Below are positions 26,850-34,766 of a DNA stretch of 47,231 nucleotides, piece by piece. Numbering within the stretch: the first letter of the stretch is position 1; every line of letters begins with the position of its first letter. The position numbers and the translations under genes are program-made. Under the pieces are notes generated by a model, which saw only the letters and a program-made list of their open reading frames with translations, was not told where the DNA came from and searched no databases. Source of the stretch: Gallionella sp. UBA4737 (GTDB lineage: Bacteria > Pseudomonadota > Gammaproteobacteria > Burkholderiales > Gallionellaceae); NCBI GenBank assembly GCA_002403995.1, contig DHIV01000103.1, positions 4,488 through 51,718 of the forward strand, in the 5' to 3' direction.

Positions 26850-27786
26850 AACCAGAAGCCTTTATGTTGAGCGGGTCACCTGCCGCATCGAGCACCAGGC
26901 AGCCGAGTCCCGCGACAATTGTGCCTATATGGGCCAGCGGCAATTTCAGTCGTGCGGCAATGTCCAATATTCCAGCATGATGAGCGGCCGGTGCGGTAAA
27001 GCATAATTCATAATCATCCCCGCCGGACAAAGCGCATTGTTTTGCCAGCGGATGCTGCAAATGGCCGCGCAATACCGGGGAGACCGGCAGTGCCGAAAAA
27101 TCGAGCCGCGCAGCCAGCCGCGAGGCCTCGAGAATGTGGCCGAGATCGGCGAGCAGTCCGTCGGAAATATCGATTGCGCTGTTGGCGATACCGCGTAACG
27201 CCAGCCCCAGTGCAACGCGCGGCTGCGGCTGATGCAAAGCGGGCGCACAGGCGGCGTATTCGGTGTCGCTCAACATGATATGGCCTTGCTGATGCGCGAG
27301 TGCCAGTGCGGCATCCCCCAATTTACCCGATACCCAGACCTCATCATCCACATGAGCACCACTGCGAAGCAACGCCGCTCCCTGTGGAACCTCGCCGAAT
27401 ATCGTCACGCACAGATTGAGCGGGCCGCGCGTGGTATCGCCGCCGACCAGATCCACACCATGCTGTTGGGCCAATGCGAAGAAACCTGCGCTGAATCTTT
27501 CCAGCCACGCTTCATCTGCATCGGGCAGTGCGATCGCCAGCGTCGCCCAGCGCGGCGTTGCGCCCATGGCGGCCATGTCGGACAGATTCACCGCCAGCGT
27601 CTTGTGTCCCAGCAAAAAGGGATCTGCATCCGGCAAGAAGTGTGTGCCGCTCACCAGCATGTCGGTGGATACCGCCAGCACGTTACCCGCGCTCACCTGC
27701 AGCAGCGCGGCATCGTCGCCGACACCCAGCAGCGCGCCCGGCGTGGGGCGAGTGAAATAGCGGCGGATCAGGTCAAATTCTGTCAT
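26833..27786 (-). CDS. thiL: Thiamine-monophosphate kinase
   Basis: ThiL phosphorylates thiamine monophosphate to the active cofactor. The 317 residues show the N-terminal GVGDDAALL metal/ATP motif, DMAAMGATP, VGGDTTRG and SGGDDYELCF, all typical of the family. It lies 15 bp after nusB in the same operon and overlaps pgpA. Co-expression with riboflavin genes and nusB is the usual arrangement in this phylum. Confidence 0.96.
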   Translation of the reverse strand: MTEFDLIRRYFTRPTPGALLGVGDDAALLQVSAGNVLAVSTDMLVSGTHFLPDADPFLLGHKTLAVNLSDMAAMGATPRWATLAIALPDADEAWLERFSAGFFALAQQHGVDLVGGDTTRGPLNLCVTIFGEVPQGAALLRSGAHVDDEVWVSGKLGDAALALAHQQGHIMLSDTEYAACAPALHQPQPRVALGLALRGIANSAIDISDGLLADLGHILEASRLAARLDFSALPVSPVLRGHLQHPLAKQCALSGGDDYELCFTAPAAHHAGILDIAARLKLPLAHIGTIVAGLGCLVLDAAGDPLNIKASGYDHFR

Positions 27787-27801
27787 GCGGAAATATCCGC
27801 T

Positions 27802-28299
27802 TCAGGATGCGCGCCCTGAAAATTCCGGCGCGCGCAGTTGGGGCGCGAGTTTGTCCAGCACGCCGTTGACGAACTTATGGCCGTCGGTGCCGCCGAAGGT
27901 CTTGGCGAGTTCAACAGCTTCGTTGATGACTACCTTGTAGGGCACTTCCATGTGTTGCGCCAATTCAAACGTACCCAGCAGCAGCACAGCGAATTCCACC
28001 GGGCTGAGTTCGGCCAGCGGCCGGTCGAGTTGCGGGGCAAGCAGCGCCTCCAGGTCAGCGTGCCGGCTCAATGCGCCGCGCAGCAATCTGGAAAACAATT
28101 CCTTGTCGAAGCGGCCGATATTCTTTTCGGCCTGTATCTGCTTTTCGATCTTCGCCGCCTCACCCGCTGTGATGCGCCATTGATAGATGCCCTGCATGGC
28201 GAGCTCACGCGCCCGATGGCGCGGACTTTTATTCGGTGCTTTTATGGTGTTCGGCGCCTTTTTAGCTGCGGCCGCGACATCGGCCTTGCTCGCATTCAT
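27802..28299 (-). CDS. nusB: Transcription antitermination factor NusB
   Basis: NusB binds boxA RNA with S10 during rRNA transcription antitermination. The protein is 165 residues with an N-terminal extension of about 28 rich in Ala and Lys, then the typical all-helical core beginning RARELAMQGIYQW and ending with KFVNGVLDKLAP. The N-terminal extension is common in betaproteobacteria. The start overlaps the ribH stop by 4 bp. Confidence 0.95.
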   Translation of the reverse strand: MNASKADVAAAAKKAPNTIKAPNKSPRHRARELAMQGIYQWRITAGEAAKIEKQIQAEKNIGRFDKELFSRLLRGALSRHADLEALLAPQLDRPLAELSPVEFAVLLLGTFELAQHMEVPYKVVINEAVELAKTFGGTDGHKFVNGVLDKLAPQLRAPEFSGRAS

Positions 28300-28748
28300 G
28301 TGATGCCCCGCAGCAGATTGACCATCTCGATCGCCACCAGCGCAGCTTCGCTGCCCTTGACGTGCATGCGCGCTATCGCCTGCTCGTCGGTGTCGGTGGT
28401 CAGGATCGCATTGGCGACAGGCACACCGGTGTGCAATTGCACTTCGCCTACGCAGCGTGCCGATTCGTTGGCCACCACTTCGAAATGATAGGTGTCGCCG
28501 CGTATCACCGCGCCCAAGGCGATCAGCGCATCGACCCTGCCGCTCTGTGCCATGCGCTGCAATACCAGCGCGATTTCCAGCGCGCCGGGCACGGTCGCCA
28601 GCGTGATGTCATCTTCGCGCACGCCCTGCTGCACCAATTGCGTCCGGCATGCACCCAACAGGCCTTCGCACACTTCGGTATTGAAGCGGCTTTGCACGAT
28701 GCCGATGCGCAGGCCCGTGCCGTTCAGGTTTTTTTCGATTTCTTTCAT
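28296..28748 (-). CDS. ribH: 6,7-dimethyl-8-ribityllumazine synthase
   Basis: RibH condenses the pyrimidine intermediate with 3,4-dihydroxybutanone phosphate to form lumazine. The ATG at 28748, preceded by AAGGA at a good distance, gives 150 residues starting MKEIEKNLNGTG. Motifs are IVQSRFNTEV, VPGALEIAL and GAVIRGDTYHFEVVA, which contains the active-site His. An upstream in-frame ATG would add 10 residues overlapping ribBX and is less likely. It is followed by nusB with a 4-bp overlap. Confidence 0.95.
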   Translation of the reverse strand: MKEIEKNLNGTGLRIGIVQSRFNTEVCEGLLGACRTQLVQQGVREDDITLATVPGALEIALVLQRMAQSGRVDALIALGAVIRGDTYHFEVVANESARCVGEVQLHTGVPVANAILTTDTDEQAIARMHVKGSEAALVAIEMVNLLRGIT

Positions 28749-28752
28749 TAAC

Positions 28753-29856
28753 TCATTCCTTATGTTCGTCACTGGCATAACCCACCACTTCCAGGCCGAA
28801 GCCGGTCATGCTCGGCATCTTGTGCGGCGTGGCCAGCAAACGCATCTTGCCGACATTGAGGTCGCGCAGTATCTGCGCGCCGATGCCGTAACTGCGCGGG
28901 TCCCATTGTGCGGTCTGCTGGCTGGCGGCATCCAGTGCGGCGCGCGCGCGCAACTCCTGCGGAGTCTCGCCGCGATGCAGCAACACCAGAACGCCCGCGG
29001 TCGATTGGCCGATCTTCTGCATGGCCTGATTCACGCTGATCGAATGCGCATGATCGGTCTGTTCCAGAAAATCCATCACCGAAAGCGGCTCATGCACGCG
29101 CACCAGCGTTTCCGCGTCCTGCCGTATATCACCCTTCACCAGCGCCAGATGGGTATGCTGCGTGGTCTTGTCCACGTAGGTCGCCAGTTCGAATTCGCCG
29201 TAGGCAGTTTGCACTTTGCGCCGCGCCACGCGCTCGACCAGTTTCTCGTTCTGGCTGCGGTGCTCGATCAGGTCGGCGATCGTGCCGATCTTGAGCGCGT
29301 GCTGTTTGGCATACACGATCAGATCAGGCAATCGCGCCATCTCGCCGTCTTCCTTGAGTATCTCGCAGATGACAGCTGCCGGAGTAAGTCCGGCCAGTTG
29401 CGCCAGATCGCAGCCCGCCTCGGTATGCCCGGCGCGCACCAGCACGCCGCCGTTTTGTGCGCGCAGCGGAAAGATATGGCCGGGCTGCACGATGTCGGCA
29501 GGCTTGGCATCTTTGGCCGCGGCGGCCTGTATGGTGCGCGCACGGTCGGCTGCCGAGATGCCGGTGGTCACACCGGTCGCGGCTTCGATAGACAGCGTGA
29601 AATTGGTTGCCAGCGGCAAGCCGTTCTCGCGCACCATCAGCGGCAGGTTGAGCTGCTTGCAATGCGCCTCGGTCAGCGTCAGGCAGATCAGTCCGCGGCC
29701 ATGCTTGGCCATGAAATTGATCTTTTCCGGCGTGACGAATTCGGCGGCGAACACCAGATCGCCTTCGTTCTCGCGGTCTTCTTCATCGACCAGCACGACC
29801 ATCCGCCCGGCGCGGATCTCTTCGATGATGTCCCATATAGGAGCTATATCTGTCAT
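28753..29856 (-). CDS. ribB: 3,4-dihydroxy-2-butanone-4-phosphate synthase with degenerate GTP cyclohydrolase II domain (RibBX type)
   Basis: The N-terminal half (about residues 1-205) is a complete DHBP synthase with EDRENEGDLVFAAEFV and RAGHTEAGCDLAQLAG, making the four-carbon unit of riboflavin. The C-terminal half is shaped like GTP cyclohydrolase II but the three zinc cysteines are missing: at the expected place after VRVH there is EPLSVMDFLEQTDHAHSIS with no cysteine. So only the synthase should be active, as known for RibBX proteins of proteobacteria; a true RibA must be elsewhere. It overlaps ribE by 4 bp. Confidence 0.93.
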   Translation of the reverse strand: MTDIAPIWDIIEEIRAGRMVVLVDEEDRENEGDLVFAAEFVTPEKINFMAKHGRGLICLTLTEAHCKQLNLPLMVRENGLPLATNFTLSIEAATGVTTGISAADRARTIQAAAAKDAKPADIVQPGHIFPLRAQNGGVLVRAGHTEAGCDLAQLAGLTPAAVICEILKEDGEMARLPDLIVYAKQHALKIGTIADLIEHRSQNEKLVERVARRKVQTAYGEFELATYVDKTTQHTHLALVKGDIRQDAETLVRVHEPLSVMDFLEQTDHAHSISVNQAMQKIGQSTAGVLVLLHRGETPQELRARAALDAASQQTAQWDPRSYGIGAQILRDLNVGKMRLLATPHKMPSMTGFGLEVVGYASDEHKE

Positions 29857-30446
29857 TGGGATTCCTGCATCATTCGTTCCACATAGCGCGCGATCATATC
29901 CACTTCGAGATTGACGCGACTGCCCGCGCGCAAGTTTTTCAGGTTGGTCATCAGCAGCGTGTGAGGGATCAGGTTGACACTGAACTCATTACCTGTCACC
30001 TGATTGATGGTCAGGCTGATACCGTTGATGGCGATAGAGCCTTTGATCGCAATGTATTTAGCCAATGCCCGCGGCGCGCGTACGTCCAGTTTCCAGCTTT
30101 CGCCGAGATCGGTAAATTCGATCACTTCACCCACGCCATCGACGTGGCCGCTGACCAAATGCCCGCCCAGCCTGTCAGCCAGACGCAATGCCTTTTCCAG
30201 ATTCACCGGCTCCCCTATTGCTTCCAGCCCCTCGGTGCAATTGAGCGTTTCGCGCGATACATCGACAGTAAAGCTATCGGCGGTATGCGCGATGACGGTC
30301 AGGCATATTCCGTTCACCGCGATGCTGTCCCCGGCTTGCACATCGCTTAAATCCAGTGTGCTGGTCGCAATTGCCAGCCGCAACCCGCCATCCCGGTCGA
30401 TTGCCTGTCTGATGCTGCCGATATCCGCGATGATCCCGCTAAACAT
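29853..30446 (-). CDS. ribE: Riboflavin synthase, alpha subunit
   Basis: Riboflavin synthase dismutates two lumazine molecules to riboflavin. From the ATG at 30446 the protein has 197 residues and begins MFSGIIADIGS, the family start. Two lumazine-binding barrels are visible as duplicated motifs (SIAVNGICLTVI and SIAINGISLTIN), with GHLVSGHVDG between. A longer frame starts at 30476 but that part lies inside ribD. It overlaps ribD by 8 bp and ribBX by 4 bp. Confidence 0.95.
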   Translation of the reverse strand: MFSGIIADIGSIRQAIDRDGGLRLAIATSTLDLSDVQAGDSIAVNGICLTVIAHTADSFTVDVSRETLNCTEGLEAIGEPVNLEKALRLADRLGGHLVSGHVDGVGEVIEFTDLGESWKLDVRAPRALAKYIAIKGSIAINGISLTINQVTGNEFSVNLIPHTLLMTNLKNLRAGSRVNLEVDMIARYVERMMQESQ

Positions 30447-31623
30447 TTTCCACCTTCGCCGTGATGCGCAAATCATTCCCGACCTGCCGTATATCCTGCC
30501 ATTTCAAGTTGATGCGCTGGTCCAGGCTGGTCAGCTCACCCAGCCGCGCGATGCCGCGCGCCATGTCGCCCAGCAACTGCGGCGCGACATACAGCAGCAA
30601 TTCATCCACCAGCCCGGCGCCCAGCATTGCGCCGTTCAGGATGCTGCCCGCTTCCAGCAGCACCTCGTTGCAGCCGCGCTGCGCCAGATCACGCATCATC
30701 GCCTCCAGCGCCACCTGTTCCTTGTCATCCGGCAGCACTGTCACCGCCACGCCCAAATCATGCAGCAGGGGAATTTTTTGCTCATCGCGCCGCGCGGTAT
30801 AAATCATCACATTCCCGCCTTGCAACACTCGTGCGGTCAGCGGCATGCGCAACCGGCTGTCCAGCACCACGCGCAGCGGTTGCCGCTCGGCGGCGGTTTG
30901 ATGTTCAATTGAAACTTCCGATGCGCAACCTGCCGCCTGGCCGCCCCTCCCGCACTCACGGGCTTCGCCCCACCGTGTCAGGGCGGCTACATCTCGCACG
31001 TTCAAGCGCGCATCGTCCGCCAGCACAGTATTGATGCCGGTCAGCACTGCACAGGAACGCGCCCGCCAATGTTGCACATCCAGCCGTGCCGCCTCGCCGG
31101 TGATCCACTTGCTGATCCCGTTCGCCAGCGCGGTATGCCCGTCCAGGCTCATCGCGATCTTGCTGCGCAGCCAGGGCGTGCCGCGCGTCATGCGCGCGAA
31201 AAACCCGGCATTCAATTCGCGGGCTGCCGCTTCCATCAGACCGCTTTCGACCGCGATGCCGGCAGCGCGCAAATTAGCGATGCCCTCGCCGGCCACTTTG
31301 GGATTCGGGTCCTGCACCGCGACCACCACCCGTGCGATTCCTGCGGCAATCAGCGCGTCGGCGCAGGGCGGGGTGCGACCGTGATGATTGCACGGTTCCA
31401 GCGTCACATAAGCGGTCGCGCCGCGCGCCGCCACACCGGCTGCGCTCAGTGCAAGAACTTCCGCGTGGGGTTCGCCGGCGCGCTTGTGCCAGCCTTCACC
31501 GACGATGCCACTATTCTTTACCAGCACGCAACCGACACGCGGATTGGGGCTGGTGGTGCAAAGACCGCGTTCCGCCAGACGCAGTGCCCGGGCCATCCAT
31601 ACGCTGTCCTGCGCAGTAAACAT
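30439..31623 (-). CDS. ribD: Bifunctional pyrimidine deaminase/reductase RibD, with internal insertion
   Basis: RibD carries out the deamination and side-chain reduction that follow GTP cyclohydrolase. The deaminase zinc site is seen in HAEVLAL (residues 53-59) and PCNHHGRTPPC (77-87). The reductase domain starts near 150 and includes KIAMSLDGHTAL. The protein is 394 residues, about 30 above typical. Residues 213-243, between LNVRDV and RQPLRVVLDS, have no counterpart in relatives as I know them and correspond to the 93-bp palindromic element. The insertion lies in a loop of the reductase domain, so function is probably kept. Confidence 0.94.
   Translation of the reverse strand: MFTAQDSVWMARALRLAERGLCTTSPNPRVGCVLVKNSGIVGEGWHKRAGEPHAEVLALSAAGVAARGATAYVTLEPCNHHGRTPPCADALIAAGIARVVVAVQDPNPKVAGEGIANLRAAGIAVESGLMEAAARELNAGFFARMTRGTPWLRSKIAMSLDGHTALANGISKWITGEAARLDVQHWRARSCAVLTGINTVLADDARLNVRDVAALTRWGEARECGRGGQAAGCASEVSIEHQTAAERQPLRVVLDSRLRMPLTARVLQGGNVMIYTARRDEQKIPLLHDLGVAVTVLPDDKEQVALEAMMRDLAQRGCNEVLLEAGSILNGAMLGAGLVDELLLYVAPQLLGDMARGIARLGELTSLDQRINLKWQDIRQVGNDLRITAKVENV
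30880..30987 (-). repeat. 93-bp coding palindromic element inserted in ribD (copy B)
   Basis: On the coding (minus) strand the element spans 30987 down to 30895, 31 codons, bounded by a repeated GCCGCC. First inverted repeat: 30980-30987 with 30940-30948, inner hairpin GGGC-TTC-GCCC at 30960-30970. Second: 30927-30937 with 30889-30898, one bulge, inner palindrome TTCAATTGAA at 30904-30913. Layout and sequence correspond to the ybeY copy, with compensatory stem changes, but the reading frame through the element differs by one base. Confidence 0.75.
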
Positions 31624-31625
31624 GA

Positions 31626-32105
31626 CTATTCCACTTTTGGTTTCCGGCGTGCCGGGGACTTGCGCACCGCCTCGACCGCATCGGCAAAATCACCCACATC
31701 CTGAAAACTTTTATACACAGAGGCAAAACGGATATAGGCCACCTTGTCCAGTTTCAGCAACTCCTTCATCACCATCTCGCCGATCTGGCGCGAGCCGATC
31801 TCGCGTTCGCCGAGTGCGAACACCTTCTGCGTCACGTTATCTATGGCCGCGTCCACCAGTTCCGTCGAAACCGGGCGCTTGTGCAGCGCGCGCTTGAAAC
31901 TGGTGCGCAACTTCTCATCGTCAAATTCACTGCGCATGCCGTTCTGCTTGACTACCTGCGGCATGCGCAATTCCACCGTTTCATAAGTGGTGAAGCGTTT
32001 GTCGCACGACAGGCAGCGGCGGCGGCGGCGTATGCTGTCGCCCTCTTCGCTTTCGCGCGTGTCCACCACTTGGGTGTCGGGGCCTTTGCAGAACGGACAT
32101 TTCAT
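31626..32105 (-). CDS. nrdR: Transcriptional repressor NrdR
   Basis: NrdR represses ribonucleotide reductase genes in response to dATP/ATP. The 159-residue protein starts at the ATG at 32105 with the zinc ribbon MKCPFCKG (Cys3, Cys6) and LSCDKRF, which supplies the second cysteine pair, followed by the ATP-cone domain with VVKQNGMRSEFDDEKL. The frame stays open for 12 codons upstream, but these codons are made of a 7-bp tandem repeat and are not part of the family. It precedes ribD by 2 bp; glyA lies upstream, the common proteobacterial order. Confidence 0.96.
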   Translation of the reverse strand: MKCPFCKGPDTQVVDTRESEEGDSIRRRRRCLSCDKRFTTYETVELRMPQVVKQNGMRSEFDDEKLRTSFKRALHKRPVSTELVDAAIDNVTQKVFALGEREIGSRQIGEMVMKELLKLDKVAYIRFASVYKSFQDVGDFADAVEAVRKSPARRKPKVE

Positions 32106-32112
32106 AAAGAGC

Positions 32113-32147
32113 AGTCGCAAGTCGCAAGTTGAAAGTCGCAAGTCAAA
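32113..32147 (-). repeat. Tandem 7-bp repeat directly upstream of nrdR
   Basis: On the plus strand five heptamers follow each other: AGTCGCA, AGTCGCA, AGTTGAA, AGTCGCA, AGTCAAA. The array ends 8 bp from the nrdR start codon, where its ribosome binding site would be expected, and no clear Shine-Dalgarno sequence is seen there. Confidence 0.8.
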
Positions 32148-32165
32148 AGCCGCCGCGTTGCGGCG
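32145..32165 (-). terminator. Possible terminator or attenuator hairpin downstream of glyA
   Basis: On the minus strand, CGCCGC-AAC-GCGGCG (32165-32151) is followed by GC and TTTT. It lies 40 bp after the glyA stop and before nrdR, so it could partly end glyA transcripts. The T-run is short. Confidence 0.45.
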
Positions 32166-32204
32166 ACAAAACCAACTAATGACTTACGTCTTACGCCTAC
32201 CAAC

Positions 32205-33452
32205 TTATGCTCCATAAACCGGGAACAGGGTGGTCAGCTTCTTCACTTCGCCCGTCACGCGCGCGATCACCGCATCGTCGGCCGGCGCGTCCAGCACATC
32301 GGCGATCAGAAGCGCGAGTTTCTCGGCTTCCAATTCCTTGAAGCCGCGTGTGGTCATGGCCGGGCTGCCGATGCGGATGCCGCTGGTGACGAATGGTTTT
32401 TGCGGATCGTTAGGGATGGCGTTCTTGTTCACGGTGATGCGCGCACGGCCCAGCGCGGCTTCGGCGTCCTTGCCAGTGATGTGCTTGGCTTGCAGGTCGA
32501 CCAGGAACATATGGCTGTCAGTGCGCCCGGACACGATGCGCAGGCCTCGTTCCTGCAACACCTTGGCCATAACCCTCGCATTTTCGATCACTTGCGTTTG
32601 GTAAACCTTGAATTCCTTGCTGGCTGCTTCCTTGAGTGCCACGGCTTTGGCTGCAATCACATGCATCAGCGGGCCGCCTTGCAGCGCGGGGAAGATTGCC
32701 GAGTTCAACGCCTTTTCGAATTCCGCCTTGGCGAGTATCAGTCCGCCGCGCGGTCCGCGCAGTGTCTTGTGTGTCGTGGTGGTGACGAAGTCGGCGATGC
32801 CGACCGGGTTCGGATAAATGCCAGCCGCGACCAAGCCCGCATAGTGCGCCATGTCCACGAACAGATACGCGCCTACGCTGTCGGCGATGGTGCGGAAGCG
32901 TTTCCAGTCGATCACCAATGAGTAAGCGGACGCACCCGCCACGATCATCTTGGGCTTGTGCTGCGTTGCCAAGGCCTGCACCTGGTCGTAATCGATCTCT
33001 TCCTGGGCGTTCAGGCCGTACTGGATGGCGTTATACAGCTTGCCGCTGATGTTCACCGACGCGCCATGGGTCAGGTGGCCGCCGTGCGCAAGCGACATGC
33101 CGAGGATGGTGTCGCCGGGCTTGAGCACCGAAACGTACACTGCCTGGTTTGCCTGCGAACCGGAATGCGGCTGCACGTTGGCATACTCCGCACCAAACAA
33201 GGCTTTTGCGCGATCTATCGCCAGTTGTTCTGCTACATCCACATACTCGCAACCGCCGTAATAGCGCTTGCCCGGATAACCTTCCGCATACTTGTTGGTA
33301 AGCTTGCTGCCCTGTGCCTCCATCACTGCCGGACTGGTGTAATTTTCCGAGGCGATCAGTTCGATGTGGTCTTCCTGGCGGCGGTTTTCGTTTTGTATGG
33401 CAGCCCACAGTTCCGGGTCAATATTGGAAATGGTGCTTTTGCTGGAGAACAT
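32205..33452 (-). CDS. glyA: Serine hydroxymethyltransferase
   Basis: GlyA converts serine and tetrahydrofolate to glycine and methylene-tetrahydrofolate with pyridoxal phosphate. The 415-residue protein has the PLP lysine in VTTTTHKTLRGPRGG, the substrate-site segment IELIASENYTSPAVMEAQGS near the N terminus, and GYPGKRYYGGCEYVD. Length and motifs are fully normal. Upstream of the ATG is AGGAAT as ribosome binding site. The gene leads the nrdR-rib-nusB-thiL series on the same strand. Confidence 0.97.
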   Translation of the reverse strand: MFSSKSTISNIDPELWAAIQNENRRQEDHIELIASENYTSPAVMEAQGSKLTNKYAEGYPGKRYYGGCEYVDVAEQLAIDRAKALFGAEYANVQPHSGSQANQAVYVSVLKPGDTILGMSLAHGGHLTHGASVNISGKLYNAIQYGLNAQEEIDYDQVQALATQHKPKMIVAGASAYSLVIDWKRFRTIADSVGAYLFVDMAHYAGLVAAGIYPNPVGIADFVTTTTHKTLRGPRGGLILAKAEFEKALNSAIFPALQGGPLMHVIAAKAVALKEAASKEFKVYQTQVIENARVMAKVLQERGLRIVSGRTDSHMFLVDLQAKHITGKDAEAALGRARITVNKNAIPNDPQKPFVTSGIRIGSPAMTTRGFKELEAEKLALLIADVLDAPADDAVIARVTGEVKKLTTLFPVYGA

Positions 33453-33849
33453 GACGGTTATTCCTAAAATAATGAAAGCGGGAAGGCTCGAATTCTACCA
33501 TGTTGCACAAATGAGCATGTTTCGACGAAGATGCGGATGGGTCGAAGAGACGCTAGGACTGGAACATGGCGGCAACATCTCCCTGGTGCTGGATGGCCGC
33601 AGCACTGTGCCATCAATCGCGCGTTACAGTACAAATCCTGTCCCGGATAATTCTGCGGCTGAAACGAGCGATGACGGGATTGAGTTTTAGTCGCGCCAAA
33701 TTTTTTCAGCCCGTGTAAACTTGGAAGAGAGCGGCTGGCAGAGGAACAAACTTGCCGAGGTTCTGCTCTTTACACTCCGGTGTACGCGCTGTGCGTTTGT
33801 GCGGAAAGTTTCGGGCGGGATTATTTTCGAGGTATTTTTAGGATGTTTT
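33453..33849. other. Intergenic region of 397 bp between glyA and cheR
   Basis: A divergent intergenic region. A 60-codon open frame begins at the ATG at 33511 on the plus strand and ends at 33690; it has no ribosome binding site and no recognisable family, so I do not call it. The cheR frame is open from 33721 but its first 43 codons are unlike CheR. AGGA just before the ATG at 33850 is the ribosome binding site for cheR. A flagellar sigma-28 promoter was sought and not found convincingly. Confidence 0.5.
33492..33497 (-). promoter_or_regulatory. Possible -10 box of glyA
   Basis: TAGAAT on the minus strand, 40 bp upstream of the glyA start, preceded by TGG as at the TPR gene. The -35 element is not clear. 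Weak call by eye. Confidence 0.3.
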
Positions 33850-34725
33850 ATGGACTCTGACCTTCAATTTGGCGAAGGGCGCGATCGAGAATTTGTATTC
33901 ACAGAGAAAGACTTCAAGCGTGTGTGCCAATTGATTCATGAATATGCCGGCATATCGCTCAAGCCCTCCAAACAGGACATGGTGTATAGCCGTCTTGCGC
34001 GCCGTCTGCGGGCGAAGGGGATCGATAATTTCCGGGATTATCTGGCATTGCTGGAAAGCGATAATGGGGTCGAATGGGAGGCGTTCGTCAACTCGCTCAC
34101 TACCAACTTGACATCCTTTTTTCGTGAACCACACCATTTTCCACTGTTGGCCGAACATGTCGCGAAACAAAAGGGGCAGCACCCGATTACCCTGTGGTGC
34201 TCGGCAGCTTCAACAGGTGAAGAACCGTACTCGATGGCGATGGCGATGGTGGATGCATTTGGCAGCTTCACGCCACCCGTGACCATTGTCGCCACCGATG
34301 TGGATACCCATGTGCTCGCCAAAGCTGAGGAGGGTGTTTATCCGGCTGAACGCGTTGAAAAACTTTCTGCCGGAACGATAAAACGATTTTTCCTCAAAGG
34401 GGCCGGAGCACAATCAGGTTTTGTGCGGGTAAGACCTGAATTGCGCGCCATGATCACTTTCCGGCAATTGAATTTGCTAAGTGATGATTGGTCAATCCGC
34501 GGACCGCTGGATGCGATTTTTTGCCGCAACGTGATGATCTATTTCGACAAGGAAACGCAGCTCAAAGTCCTGCAGAAATTTGTGCCGTTATTGTGCCCGG
34601 AGGGTCTGCTTTTTGCGGGGCATTCGGAAAATTTTCATAATGCCGCGCACTTGTTCCGGTTGCGCGGGAAAACGGTGTATGAGCTGGCAAGGCCAAAGGT
34701 TTATGTACAACAGCCGGCCAGATGA
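33850..34725 (+). CDS. cheR: Chemotaxis protein methyltransferase CheR
   Basis: CheR methylates glutamates of chemoreceptors with S-adenosylmethionine. The ATG at 33850 has an AGGA site upstream and gives 291 residues: a helical N-terminal domain (about 18-75) and the SAM-binding domain with TSFFREPHHF, CSAASTGEEPYSMAMA, ATDVDTHVL and DAIFCRNVMIYFDK. An open frame of 43 more codons upstream lacks homology. It is followed by cheD (41 bp) and cheB, an adaptation module without kinase or CheY in this window. Confidence 0.94.
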   Translation: MDSDLQFGEGRDREFVFTEKDFKRVCQLIHEYAGISLKPSKQDMVYSRLARRLRAKGIDNFRDYLALLESDNGVEWEAFVNSLTTNLTSFFREPHHFPLLAEHVAKQKGQHPITLWCSAASTGEEPYSMAMAMVDAFGSFTPPVTIVATDVDTHVLAKAEEGVYPAERVEKLSAGTIKRFFLKGAGAQSGFVRVRPELRAMITFRQLNLLSDDWSIRGPLDAIFCRNVMIYFDKETQLKVLQKFVPLLCPEGLLFAGHSENFHNAAHLFRLRGKTVYELARPKVYVQQPAR

Positions 34726-34766
34726 TCCGGCTATATAGATGATGAAGCAGGAAGGAAAAGTTTGCT

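Noticed and set aside
28492..29886. A 464-codon open frame on the plus strand
   Set aside because: It is antisense to ribH and ribBX, both clear genes; its composition is typical of a shadow frame in GC-rich DNA.
31624..32204. FMN riboswitch or other riboflavin leader in front of the rib genes
   Set aside because: The genes are packed without a leader of sufficient length, and none of the conserved FMN-element boxes is visible.
33721..33849. Longer start for cheR
   Set aside because: The first 43 codons do not resemble CheR and the ATG at 33850 has an AGGA site.
33453..33849. Flagellar sigma-28 promoter before cheR
   Set aside because: The only TAAA with a downstream GC-rich block at about the right spacing matches the -10 consensus poorly (about 4 of 8).
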